Shown here piece after piece: positions 51,370-60,088 of a stretch of DNA of 64,000 nt (position 1 is its first letter; each line of letters starts with the position of its first letter). Position numbers and translations under genes: made by a program. The stretch is from NCBI GenBank assembly GCA_934255545.1, contig CAKQOE010000002.1, positions 1-64,000 of the forward strand, written 5' to 3'. Source of the stretch: an uncultured Clostridia bacterium. GTDB taxonomy: Bacteria; Bacillota; Clostridia; Peptostreptococcales; Anaerovoracaceae. The notes below the pieces were generated by a model that had not been told where the DNA came from, ran no database searches, and saw nothing but the letters and a program-made list of their open reading frames with translations.

Positions 51370-52944
51370 ATGTCAGAAATTTCTAAATCAGAAACATCAA
51401 AAAGCAAAACAGTAAATTATCATATAGAGACCACAGGCGGCCGCGCGCTGAGATACATTAAACTCAGCGCAATTGCGGCAGCCGCAGTAAGCATGATCGT
51501 CATAATGACAGGCTGCGGCGGCGTAAAAACGGCGCAGTACACTATAACCGCGGAAGGCGCAGCGGCAGAAAGCGGCGTCATAGAATACGCCGGAATGGAA
51601 ATGAACGTATATAAAGACAAGGCATCAAATCCTTGCGGCGATTGCCCGGATCAGCCTGTCAGCATATACGCCGGTACATCTGCGGAGGATACGATATCAG
51701 CGATGGCTGAAGCAGCAGAAAGAGCCGACGATATATGGAGCGTAAGCTCCGTTGACGGCGCGACACTCGTGCTTACAGAAAAAACGCCGGGAACTGTAAA
51801 TGAAGACGATGAAGAGCCGGAGCTTTCAGCTCCCGCAGGCCTCACGCTTACAGGCAAGCTGGAATTCGTAAAAATGAAAGCCGCTGCCGGCAGCGCTGAC
51901 AGCAGCAGAAATAAATCTGACGATAACGGCGGCGCAGCCGCATCCGGTTCGTCAGACAGCGCGAAGCGCGAGATAACCAACGTTGACGGCAGCAAGATCG
52001 AAGTGCCTGAAAAGGCAGAGAGGATAGCTGCTGTATACGGCCCGTCATACGAAGCGGCCGTTATACTCGGCGCAGAGGACCGTATAGCAGTATGCGCCGA
52101 CGTCCAGTACGAAAACTTCCCGTGGGCGCTTAAGATATTCAAGCGGATGAAGGATCTGCCACATCTGAACAACGTTCACTCGTCAGTGAATTTTGAAGAG
52201 CTGCAGAAATACAGTCCGGACCTCGTCCTGACGTTCAATCGTCCGAATGAGCTTAAGCAGCTCAGAAAAGCAGGCATATCCGCAATAAACGCGGTAACGC
52301 CTCAGACGCTTGAAGAATCGCTCGATTTTCTTGACGTATATGCTGAAGCTATAGGCGGTGACGCGCCCGCGCGGGCGCAGAAATACAGAGAGTATTTCAA
52401 CAAAAAGCTTGACCGCGTAAAGTCTGTCACTGATCCGCTGGGCGGATCGGAAAGACCTTCAGTATATTATGCAGGGATAGATATCCTTACCACTTACGGA
52501 AAATATTCCGACATAAAGGAAATCATCGAGGCCGCAGGCGGCCGCTGCGTAACGGCTGACCTGGATGCAGGAAATCATACGCAGGTAAATTTCGAGCAAC
52601 TTGCAGCGTGGGATCCTGAGTATATATTTATAGACCACGGCGGCATGAACGACCGCAGCACTGTCGAGCAGATAAAAGACTCGACGGAGCGCAATTCACG
52701 CTATAAAGCCATAAAAGCTGTAAAAAACGGAAATATATACCTCACGCCGAGCGGCGTCTTCTACTGGGATATGGGGCTTCAGAAGATACTTCTCGTCATG
52801 GATATGGCAAAGACGCTTCATCCTGACAAGTTTGCCGATCTCGACATGAACGCGGAGGTCAGAGAGTTCTACTCAACATTCTTTGACTACGATCTGAGCG
52901 AGAAGGAAGCGGCGCAGATACTTGCCCGTGAGGATCCGTCATAA
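51370..52944 (+). CDS. substrate-binding lipoprotein with extra N-terminal domain
   Basis: Receptor for the FecCD importer. A hydrophobic segment ends in IMTGC (probable lipobox). An additional N-terminal domain (about residues 38-155) contains CGDCP (Cys89, Cys92) and a module-B-like stretch IYAGTSAEDTISAMAEAAE...GATLVLTEKTPGT...GLTLTGKLEF. After a Ser/Gly/Asp linker the class III binding domain runs from about 200 to 524, with NVDGSKIEVPEKAERIAAVYG and YSPDLVLTFNRP. Usual family members are near 300-350 residues, so about 170 are extra. The frame is open to 51118 but overlaps the permease; the ATG at 51370 is the credible start. Confidence 0.85.
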   Translation: MSEISKSETSKSKTVNYHIETTGGRALRYIKLSAIAAAAVSMIVIMTGCGGVKTAQYTITAEGAAAESGVIEYAGMEMNVYKDKASNPCGDCPDQPVSIYAGTSAEDTISAMAEAAERADDIWSVSSVDGATLVLTEKTPGTVNEDDEEPELSAPAGLTLTGKLEFVKMKAAAGSADSSRNKSDDNGGAAASGSSDSAKREITNVDGSKIEVPEKAERIAAVYGPSYEAAVILGAEDRIAVCADVQYENFPWALKIFKRMKDLPHLNNVHSSVNFEELQKYSPDLVLTFNRPNELKQLRKAGISAINAVTPQTLEESLDFLDVYAEAIGGDAPARAQKYREYFNKKLDRVKSVTDPLGGSERPSVYYAGIDILTTYGKYSDIKEIIEAAGGRCVTADLDAGNHTQVNFEQLAAWDPEYIFIDHGGMNDRSTVEQIKDSTERNSRYKAIKAVKNGNIYLTPSGVFYWDMGLQKILLVMDMAKTLHPDKFADLDMNAEVREFYSTFFDYDLSEKEAAQILAREDPS

Positions 52945-52975
52945 ATAATGAATAAATGAATTGATAACCGGATAT

Positions 52976-52992
52976 CGTGCGCCGGGCGCACG
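52976..52992. repeat. CGTGCGC-CGG-GCGCACG hairpin
   Basis: Perfect seven-base stem with a CGG loop between the binding-protein and ATPase genes. Confidence 0.6.
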
Positions 52993-53047
52993 TGCAGAGT
53001 GCGTGTATTTGAATATATACGCCATTAAAGTACAGGGAGGCCGGAAA

Positions 53048-53842
53048 TTGCTTGAGATAAAAAACGCCGTTTGCGGCTACAGACAGCATAATACGCATAA
53101 GGTCATCATAAACGGCCTTTCGATGGATATAAAGCAGGGCGAGATCATGAGCATACTCGGCTCAAACGGGGTAGGAAAGACGACTCTTTTCAGGTCGATA
53201 CTCGGAAGCCTGCCGCTGATATCGGGCAGCGTGCTTCTCGACGGGCGCGAGATAAGCAGCATGAAGCGCAGCGAGACGGCAAAGCGCATAGCTTACGTGC
53301 CGCAGTCGCACAACCCGCCGTTTCCTTTTACAGCGCTTCAGATAGCTGTGATGGGGCGGACGGCTCACATGGGGATGTTTGCGACACCGTCTGAGGAAGA
53401 CACCGAAAAGGCGTATGACGCTTTAAAAGCCATGGGCGCTGAATACCTTGCGGACATGCCTTATACGGAAATAAGCGGCGGAGAGCGCCAGCTCGTGCTT
53501 ATAGCGCGCGCCATAGCTCAGGAAGCTGATTACATGATAATGGACGAGCCGGCGTCGAACCTTGACTACGGCAATCAGGTCAGAGCGCTTGAAAGGATAA
53601 AGCAGCTCGCCGCGGCCGGCCGCGGGATAATGTTTACGACGCACAACCCCGACCATGTGTTTATGGCGGCGTCGAAGGTAACTGTCATAAGCAGCCGGGA
53701 CGAGTTTATGAGCGGCCCGACTGACGAGATACTGACGGTGCCGGTAATGAACAGTATATACGGCATACAGACGCAGATACTTGAGGCAGAATGGCCGGGC
53801 GGCAGGACTATAAAGACGACTGCCGCATATATGGAAGGATAA
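53048..53842 (+). CDS. FecE/BtuD-type ABC transporter ATPase
   Basis: ATPase partner of the FecCD permease. Walker A is GSNGVGKTT, the Q-loop region is YVPQSHNPPFPF, signature ISGGERQL, Walker B YMIMDEPASNLDYG and switch FTTHNPDHVF. The start is TTG at 53048, eight bases after GGGAGG. The frame is open to 52961, but that part is unlike the family and has no ribosome-binding site. Length is 264 residues. A perfect CCGCGG-CCGG-CCGCGG palindrome lies inside the gene (53610-53625). Confidence 0.92.
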   Translation: MLEIKNAVCGYRQHNTHKVIINGLSMDIKQGEIMSILGSNGVGKTTLFRSILGSLPLISGSVLLDGREISSMKRSETAKRIAYVPQSHNPPFPFTALQIAVMGRTAHMGMFATPSEEDTEKAYDALKAMGAEYLADMPYTEISGGERQLVLIARAIAQEADYMIMDEPASNLDYGNQVRALERIKQLAAAGRGIMFTTHNPDHVFMAASKVTVISSRDEFMSGPTDEILTVPVMNSIYGIQTQILEAEWPGGRTIKTTAAYMEG

Positions 53843-54057
53843 CGGTAACGATTTCTGTGGGAGCTGCAGATCCCTGCAGGATGGTTATAGATAAGTTTCG
53901 GCGTTTTGGAAGAGCGCGGAGACTGCGGCGGTCAGTGCCGATGCTACACTTTTTAAGGCACGGATCGTTGTAATGAGACGTAAAGCTTTGCGTCACTGAA
54001 GATCAAAGCTGATAAATTCAAGATTATCACAAAGATAAAATAAGGAGCGATTAAAAA

Positions 54058-57030
54058 ATGAAGCTAATGAAAAAATCTTTCAGCATGCTGCTGGCAGTGG
54101 CGATGGTATTTACTGCGACATTCGGCTGCATGACTGTATCATCGTTCGCTGCTGACAGTGGGACGGGCAGTGAAGCGGCTGAAATGACCGGTTTCAGTTT
54201 TGAAAATGTAGAAGGTCCTGAATCAGGTGAAGCAGGACAGACTATAAGTTTAAATATTCAGTTTGATAAAAATGTAAAGATCCTGGATGATACGGCACTT
54301 GTGCCAGAATTAGGAATAAAGATATCCGGAAGCGATGTTGCAAATACAGCGAGAGATGTGACTGCGTCTGTATCAGGCGATGTACTTAATATAAAGATGG
54401 TTTCAAACGGATGGGCGGCTATATATGGCGGATCGTTAAGTATCAACGGTGATGGTCTTACAGATCTTGTAACGGCTGATAATGATAAACCTGTAAAATT
54501 AGATAATTTTACTACATATATCCCTATCGGTATAACTCTTGACAATAAGTCAATAGCAGCTACAGCAGATGCTGCAGCATCTGATACGGTAAAAGTAACT
54601 CACAGAGCAAATATGCGCGGTATGTATCATTTCCAGCTTATGAAAAATGGAAAACCGGTACTTCCTGAAAATGACAGCTATTATTATGCCGGCGCTATGA
54701 CATCTCATGCACATGCTTTTAATACTTCAATAACAGTTGAAAGTATTGCAAAGGCAATGGCCACTGCAATTAACGGGATAGAAGGCTATACAACGACATA
54801 TGAAAAAGCTTCTGACACATTCACAGTAACTGCAGATGAATTAAATGAAGGCGAAGAGCTTACAGTTCAGATGTTTGAAGCAAATGCTGACTGCCGAGAT
54901 CAGAAGGCTGTACTTGCACAGGCAAAGGCTGCTCTTGACGAAGTTGATAAAAATACTAATCCAGCCATAGCTAAAGCATATGAGGCTTATGACGCATTTA
55001 TGGCAAAGGATGATTCATCTAAGACACAGATGGATTACATAAAGCTTATAAACCAGATGAATGAAGCCCCTGTTGCGCCGGCTGAAATAGCTGACGGAAG
55101 TACTATTACACTTACAGGTACAGCTACAGCAGGTATCTCGTTAAATTCTGTGCCTGACGGATGGGCTGATGCCGTTACAGGAATCAGCATACAGCAGGTA
55201 GGCGTTGAGAACGATGTAAAAACATATACAAAAGAAGAAGCAGGATTAACGATAGAAAAAGGCAGAAGAGGATATTCTCTTTCTGTAAATGCAGACCTGT
55301 TCAGAAATGAGAGCACTACATCAGGCAAAAAGACAGGTCAGTTTATGATCACTGTAGCTGCAACAGGTTTTAAAGACTGCAGCACAATTGTAAATGTAAA
55401 GAATTACGGAGCTGAAAAATTCTATGTAAGATATCTTGACAAGAATGGCACTGTAATTACAACAAACACATATACTATGGATCAGCTTAAGAGTTTCTCA
55501 ATGAATAATGAATCAAAGGTCCATGAAAACATGAAATATCAGAGTTACTGCAGCATGGCAGGACTCAGAAACTTCTGCGCTGATGGTGTTTATATCGAAG
55601 ACCTGCTGAAAGATTCAGGAGTAACAGACAGGATCACAGACAGTGATGGAAATATAAAAGATAATATAACAGTACGTTTAAGAACTAACGACAGTGTAGA
55701 AGACGGAAGCGGAAACGATACTACTACTGATAATGCTTATTACTGGATGGGTAAATTTGATTATAAAAATCTTTTCCAGGAAAGGTATTACTTCCCGGCT
55801 GTATATACAAATGCAGACCTTAAGGCAAGACTTTTAGACGGAACACCTTATACAGGTGACGAAAGTGCAGATAAGAGAGCATATCTCTGGGCTAACGGTG
55901 GCAGAGAAGTTGCAGGAAGACCTATGATAGCATGGGATTATGTTGAAAATGTTTTCAGTCAGGATCAGACAGAGCCATCAAGAGAAAATTACAACGAGAA
56001 CATCCAGAATGAACGCTCATTCAGATTCCTTTTCAGTCTTGCCAAAGACAGTGAAGCAGACGCTACTGAAAATACATCAACTACATTCTCAGTTACGTAC
56101 TGCGCATTCGGTATAGATATCATAGATGGGAATTATGAGAAGCCTTCACACAGCGGTGGATCTTCATCAGGCGGTTCAACTACAGTAACTCCGACTAAGT
56201 ACACTGTAAACAAGCCTGCCGACTCTGCAGAGGGAAAGGTGAGTGTAAGTCCGTCAAGCGCTGAAAAGGGCGATACTGTTACTGTAACAGTTACACCTGC
56301 TGACGGTTATAAGACAGGTACTGTAACAGTTACAGACAAGAGCGGAAATAAAGTTTCTGTATCAGGCTCAGACAATAAGTATACATTCAAGATGCCTGCT
56401 TCAAATGTTACAGTTAAGGTAACTTACGAAAAGACAGCGGCTGTCCAGCAGCCGACACAGCCTGCACAGCCAACAGTACTTCCGTTCAAGGACGTAAAGG
56501 CTGACAGATGGTCATACTCAGCTATAAAGTACGCTTACGACAACAAGCTCTTCTCAGGTACATCCGCGAACGAGTTCAGCCCTGCAGACGATATGACAAG
56601 AGGAATGCTCGTAACAGTTCTCTACAGACTCGCAGGCGAGCCTGCAGTAAACGGCGATGCAGGCTTCGCTGATATAAAGTCAGGCGACTGGTACGCAAAG
56701 GCTGTAGCATGGGCTAAGGCAAACAACATCGTTTCAGGCGTGAGCGCTGCTGAATTTGCTCCAGATAAAGATATAACACGCGAGCAGATGGCAGCTATCC
56801 TCTACAGATACGCTTCATACAAGTCATACAGCACTGCAGCAAACGGAAGCATAGCAGGCTTCAATGACAACGCAAATGTTTCTGCTTTCGCAAAGGACGC
56901 AGTTTCATGGGCGGTAGGCGAAAAGCTCATATCAGGAACAGGAAACAACACGCTCGCTCCTAAGGGAAATGCTACACGCGAACAGGTAGCAGCTATACTC
57001 CAGCGCTTCGCCGAAAACATCGCTAAATAA
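54058..57030 (+). CDS. SLH-anchored multidomain surface protein
   Basis: Secreted protein of 990 residues: signal peptide (1-31, SSFAADS); module A (about 40-160, IQFDKNVKILDDTALVPELGIKISG); module B (about 165-280, MYHFQLMKNGKPVLPEN, SHAHAFNTSITVESIAKAMATAI); a helical linker (285-335); a domain resembling the Shr-type hemoprotein-interacting domain (about 337-445, VPDGWADAVTGISIQQVG...GQFMITVAATGFKD); a molybdopterin-oxidoreductase-fold domain without visible cofactor ligand (about 455-690); a Gly/Ser linker; one Thr/Val-rich repeat domain (about 710-793); three SLH domains (about 805-990) for cell-wall anchoring. The 5' two-thirds is more AT-rich than its neighbours. TAAGGAG precedes the ATG. 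Confidence 0.85.
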   Translation: MKLMKKSFSMLLAVAMVFTATFGCMTVSSFAADSGTGSEAAEMTGFSFENVEGPESGEAGQTISLNIQFDKNVKILDDTALVPELGIKISGSDVANTARDVTASVSGDVLNIKMVSNGWAAIYGGSLSINGDGLTDLVTADNDKPVKLDNFTTYIPIGITLDNKSIAATADAAASDTVKVTHRANMRGMYHFQLMKNGKPVLPENDSYYYAGAMTSHAHAFNTSITVESIAKAMATAINGIEGYTTTYEKASDTFTVTADELNEGEELTVQMFEANADCRDQKAVLAQAKAALDEVDKNTNPAIAKAYEAYDAFMAKDDSSKTQMDYIKLINQMNEAPVAPAEIADGSTITLTGTATAGISLNSVPDGWADAVTGISIQQVGVENDVKTYTKEEAGLTIEKGRRGYSLSVNADLFRNESTTSGKKTGQFMITVAATGFKDCSTIVNVKNYGAEKFYVRYLDKNGTVITTNTYTMDQLKSFSMNNESKVHENMKYQSYCSMAGLRNFCADGVYIEDLLKDSGVTDRITDSDGNIKDNITVRLRTNDSVEDGSGNDTTTDNAYYWMGKFDYKNLFQERYYFPAVYTNADLKARLLDGTPYTGDESADKRAYLWANGGREVAGRPMIAWDYVENVFSQDQTEPSRENYNENIQNERSFRFLFSLAKDSEADATENTSTTFSVTYCAFGIDIIDGNYEKPSHSGGSSSGGSTTVTPTKYTVNKPADSAEGKVSVSPSSAEKGDTVTVTVTPADGYKTGTVTVTDKSGNKVSVSGSDNKYTFKMPASNVTVKVTYEKTAAVQQPTQPAQPTVLPFKDVKADRWSYSAIKYAYDNKLFSGTSANEFSPADDMTRGMLVTVLYRLAGEPAVNGDAGFADIKSGDWYAKAVAWAKANNIVSGVSAAEFAPDKDITREQMAAILYRYASYKSYSTAANGSIAGFNDNANVSAFAKDAVSWAVGEKLISGTGNNTLAPKGNATREQVAAILQRFAENIAK

Positions 57031-57062
57031 ATGACCGAAATATGAATGATGCGTGAATGGTG

Positions 57063-57079
57063 CCGCGGCCGGGCCGCGG
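57063..57079. repeat. CCGCGGC-CGG-GCCGCGG hairpin
   Basis: Perfect seven-base stem with a CGG loop, 33 bases after the SLH gene stop. A longer imperfect TCCGGC...GCCGGA hairpin follows at about 57129-57168; no T run marks a clear terminator. Confidence 0.6.
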
Positions 57080-57235
57080 AAAACGTCTGGTATGCATTTG
57101 CGCAAAGAACATATTTATAATGATCACAGTCCGGCTTTCCCGCTGCCATGCAGAGGGAGGGCCGGATATTAATGAAATCAGGAAGCTGCCGGGAAATATA
57201 TAAGTGGCCCGGATAAAAAGGAGAAAAGCACAGAA

Positions 57236-58690
57236 ATGGTAAAAAGAAAAACAGCGAGGCGCGTCACTGCGGTCATTACTGCTATGACAGTAGCTCTTTC
57301 ATGCGGAATATGCGTTTCTGCGCAGGAGACGGCAGCGCCGTCGTGCCTTCATTCCGCGTATAAAGCTGCTGACCGTGACGGTATCGGAAGCGGCTATTAT
57401 CTCTACCATGTACTTAAGGTGACAGGCGATGCTCTGGGAGAAGAGCAGGTCTTCACTGTTAAGGACCTGGAAGAACTTTACATTGAAAGCATCTCTCAGT
57501 CATCTGTACTGAAACTCGGTCAGACGGCAGAGGTAAATATAAATGGAAGCCGTAAGACAGTAAACGGCATAGATATGTATAAATTTCTCAGGCTGTGCGG
57601 AATTACAGATGATACTTCGTGCTGCGCGGCAGTACAGTTTTTCAGCGAAGGCTCTGATAAAGCAGCCTGCGTTAAAAAGCTTTCTGAGATAAAGGACGCA
57701 GCGAACAAGATAACTGTGGCGCTGTCTGCAGGCGGAAAGGCGCTTGACGACGCTGCCGGCGGTCCGCTCATGCTCTGCGACGGAAAGACAGGAACTGTAC
57801 TTGTCAAGGATCTCAGCGGTATACGCATCGGCGGGGCTGCGGGAGCAGCCGACCCGTATTATGGGCTTCATTCGAGAAAGCCGCTTGATTACATGCAGGA
57901 TGACTGCGTATTTACGATCAACTATATTGACAGATCGAAGTATACGAAAAGGGATGATAACGCTGTTCCGTTCGCGACTAAAAAATACAGTATGGGCGAG
58001 ATAGAGGCGCTCATAAGGCAGAATCCCGATAAGACGCACGGAAATTATTTTGGCATATCAGGGAACGAAAAGTCAAAAGATGTATACGGACTCGGCGGTT
58101 TCAGCGATTATTTCGAGGGGATAGACATGGGATGGTTCCTGTCGAGCCGGGCAGGTCTTAAGGATACAGAAGGAACGGCTGAATTTTACGGGCGCGACAA
58201 CGACTGGTTCTCTGAGATAAAGGATCTGTCGTACTTTTTTGCGAAGGACTATTCAGAATATTACCTTGAGATAGACGACGATACATACATAGACAACGTA
58301 GTGCCGGTGCTGGCTGTTTCAAAGAACGGCGTGCCGCTGCTGCCTCTGCACGACCATAAAATGGAAGGAAATATCGACTATAATACGTTTAATAAAAATG
58401 TAAACGCAGCCGGATATGCCACAAAGGACATAGGACTTGTAAAAAATGTAAGCGGTCCTTTCGTAGCGGGTCTTGCAGACCTTGACGGAGTGTACGGAGG
58501 CTACAGGCAGGAAACGTCAGGCGACTGCATAAGGATAGACTTTTATGTAAATAAAGCTGATTACGCAGGTATTACTTCAAAAGAGGCTGTTTCTGTAAAA
58601 GCTGGCAGCAACGCGCAGACGCTCACGCCTGCTCAGACAGCGCTCGCAAAGTGCGCAGCGTATACGGCGTCACTTATGATGCTCAGATAG
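57236..58690 (+). CDS. secreted protein with tandem molybdopterin-oxidoreductase-fold domains
   Basis: Signal peptide (about 1-31, CVSAQET) followed by two related domains. Domain 1 (about 55-205) has FTVKDLEEL, VNGIDMYKFLRLCGI and GGPLMLCDGKTGTVLVKDLSGIRI, the pattern of the sulfite-oxidase-type molybdopterin fold. Domain 2 (about 250-460) has YSMGEIEAL, FEGIDMGWFLSSRAG and LAVSKNGVPLLPLHDHKME. Domain 2 corresponds to the similar region of the SLH protein. The catalytic Cys of true molybdoenzymes is not evident, so a binding rather than catalytic role is likely. The N-terminus starts with CLHSAY. There is no SLH domain or anchor, so it may be released or bound by partners. Confidence 0.7.
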   Translation: MVKRKTARRVTAVITAMTVALSCGICVSAQETAAPSCLHSAYKAADRDGIGSGYYLYHVLKVTGDALGEEQVFTVKDLEELYIESISQSSVLKLGQTAEVNINGSRKTVNGIDMYKFLRLCGITDDTSCCAAVQFFSEGSDKAACVKKLSEIKDAANKITVALSAGGKALDDAAGGPLMLCDGKTGTVLVKDLSGIRIGGAAGAADPYYGLHSRKPLDYMQDDCVFTINYIDRSKYTKRDDNAVPFATKKYSMGEIEALIRQNPDKTHGNYFGISGNEKSKDVYGLGGFSDYFEGIDMGWFLSSRAGLKDTEGTAEFYGRDNDWFSEIKDLSYFFAKDYSEYYLEIDDDTYIDNVVPVLAVSKNGVPLLPLHDHKMEGNIDYNTFNKNVNAAGYATKDIGLVKNVSGPFVAGLADLDGVYGGYRQETSGDCIRIDFYVNKADYAGITSKEAVSVKAGSNAQTLTPAQTALAKCAAYTASLMMLR

Positions 58691-58774
58691 AGCGGCGAAA
58701 GCCTGACGAGCAAAAAAACAGGGTAAGAGATGGTCGAAAGATCATAAGAAAAGTCAGATAAGGCAAGAAATAAA

Positions 58775-60085
58775 ATGAAACGTAAGACATCTTTAAGAAG
58801 AAAAATATGTATAACGCTTGCAGCGGCAATGATATGGCTGACTGCATCAGCAGTCCCGTCGCTTGCGTATTTCAACAGAGGAGCTGTTCAGATATCTCTC
58901 AGTCAGACATCGATCAGCATTGATCAAGGTGCGAGTGCGTCGGTATCAGTCACTATAGACCCGATAAAGGAAGATCAGCTTCCGGGATGCGGGATGGCCG
59001 AATGCCCTCAGACTTGCGGCAGCTCAGGCTGCCTGAACGAAAACGGCGAGTGCACGTGCGCAGGTACGAATTACAAAACTTACCATTCGTCTGTAGCTGT
59101 ATCATCGTCGAACGCTTCTGTAGCTGCGGCATCCTACTCTAACGGAACGCTGACTGTAAAGGGCGTGGGAGCCGGTACGGCGGTCATAACGGCTACAGGA
59201 AGTATGCGCCAGTATACGGACGCATCGGTCACTATGAATGTAACAGTAAAAGGCTCAGGAAATGCATCCGGAGCATCGTCAAAGCCCTCTGCGGGAAAAA
59301 GCGCGTCAGCCGCGCCCGCTGAGGGAATGAATGCTTCTGATATAAAGGGCGCGGGGGCTGCGGCCCAGCCTGACGGCAGCGCCGCAGCACAGGAAGCAGA
59401 TGCAGCCGCTGCCGGACAGGACGAAGCAGCCGCTGCGCTAGGCGAGCTCCGCAACACAAAAAAAGGCCTGTACAGAATAGTAGAGCTCACAGACACAACA
59501 GATATACCGGCGTGCTTCGCGCAGGCCGCAGAAGAAAAAAGCCATATGGTTTTTCAGAAAAAGAGCGGCGAAAACGTGAAATGGTCATGGACGTTCGATG
59601 CATCTGACCTCGGCTCAGCCGACGTCAGCTCATTAAAGCTCGGCATAAACGCGTCAGCAGAGTGCCATGATGATATAAAGGATCTCATGACTGTTTCCGG
59701 AGGAAACGCGTATTATATGCAGTTCGAGCATTCGGGCGTCCTGCCTGCTCCTGCTGAGATATACATAAACGTGTCAGAAGTATTTCCCGACAACGGAACG
59801 CTGAAGCTTTATCACGAAAGTGAAAACGGCGGCAGTTTCGATGAAGTAAGCAGTGATGTGATGGCAGAAAATGGATATGCTACGTTTACAATAGAAAGGT
59901 GCTCTGACTATATACTTACTGACGGGACTGTTAAAAGTAATGTAGCTGCGGACAGCGCGCGCGCAGCGGGCGCGGATACTGGCAGCGCGTCAGGCGGCAG
60001 CGCTGTTCCGGTCGCTGCGGGCGCTGCGGCCGTTATAGCAATTATAGCTGCAGCAGTGATCGTTTTAAGAAAAAAGAAGAAATAA
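58775..60085 (+). CDS. cysteine-rich Ig-like surface protein with C-terminal membrane anchor
   Basis: Signal peptide (1-31, PSLAYF). A Big-type Ig-like domain (about 35-150, QISLSQTSISIDQGASASVSVTIDP ... LTVKGVGAGTAVITATG) is interrupted by a Cys loop with six Cys (72, 77, 81, 86, 93, 95) in the pattern C-x4-C-P-x2-C-x4-C-x6-C-x-C. A low-complexity Ala/Gly/Gln linker (about 160-225) is followed by a second beta-rich domain (about 230-390). It ends in one membrane helix and RKKKK, a membrane stop-transfer anchor. A homologous N-terminal half begins the gene at 63110. Function is unknown; the Cys loop could hold a metal or heme. Confidence 0.75.
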   Translation: MKRKTSLRRKICITLAAAMIWLTASAVPSLAYFNRGAVQISLSQTSISIDQGASASVSVTIDPIKEDQLPGCGMAECPQTCGSSGCLNENGECTCAGTNYKTYHSSVAVSSSNASVAAASYSNGTLTVKGVGAGTAVITATGSMRQYTDASVTMNVTVKGSGNASGASSKPSAGKSASAAPAEGMNASDIKGAGAAAQPDGSAAAQEADAAAAGQDEAAAALGELRNTKKGLYRIVELTDTTDIPACFAQAAEEKSHMVFQKKSGENVKWSWTFDASDLGSADVSSLKLGINASAECHDDIKDLMTVSGGNAYYMQFEHSGVLPAPAEIYINVSEVFPDNGTLKLYHESENGGSFDEVSSDVMAENGYATFTIERCSDYILTDGTVKSNVAADSARAAGADTGSASGGSAVPVAAGAAAVIAIIAAAVIVLRKKKK

Positions 60086-60088
60086 CAA

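Noticed and set aside
57236..58690. Functional molybdoenzyme
   Set aside because: The fold pattern is present but no cofactor-ligating Cys or Tat signal is seen, so I call it a fold relative only.
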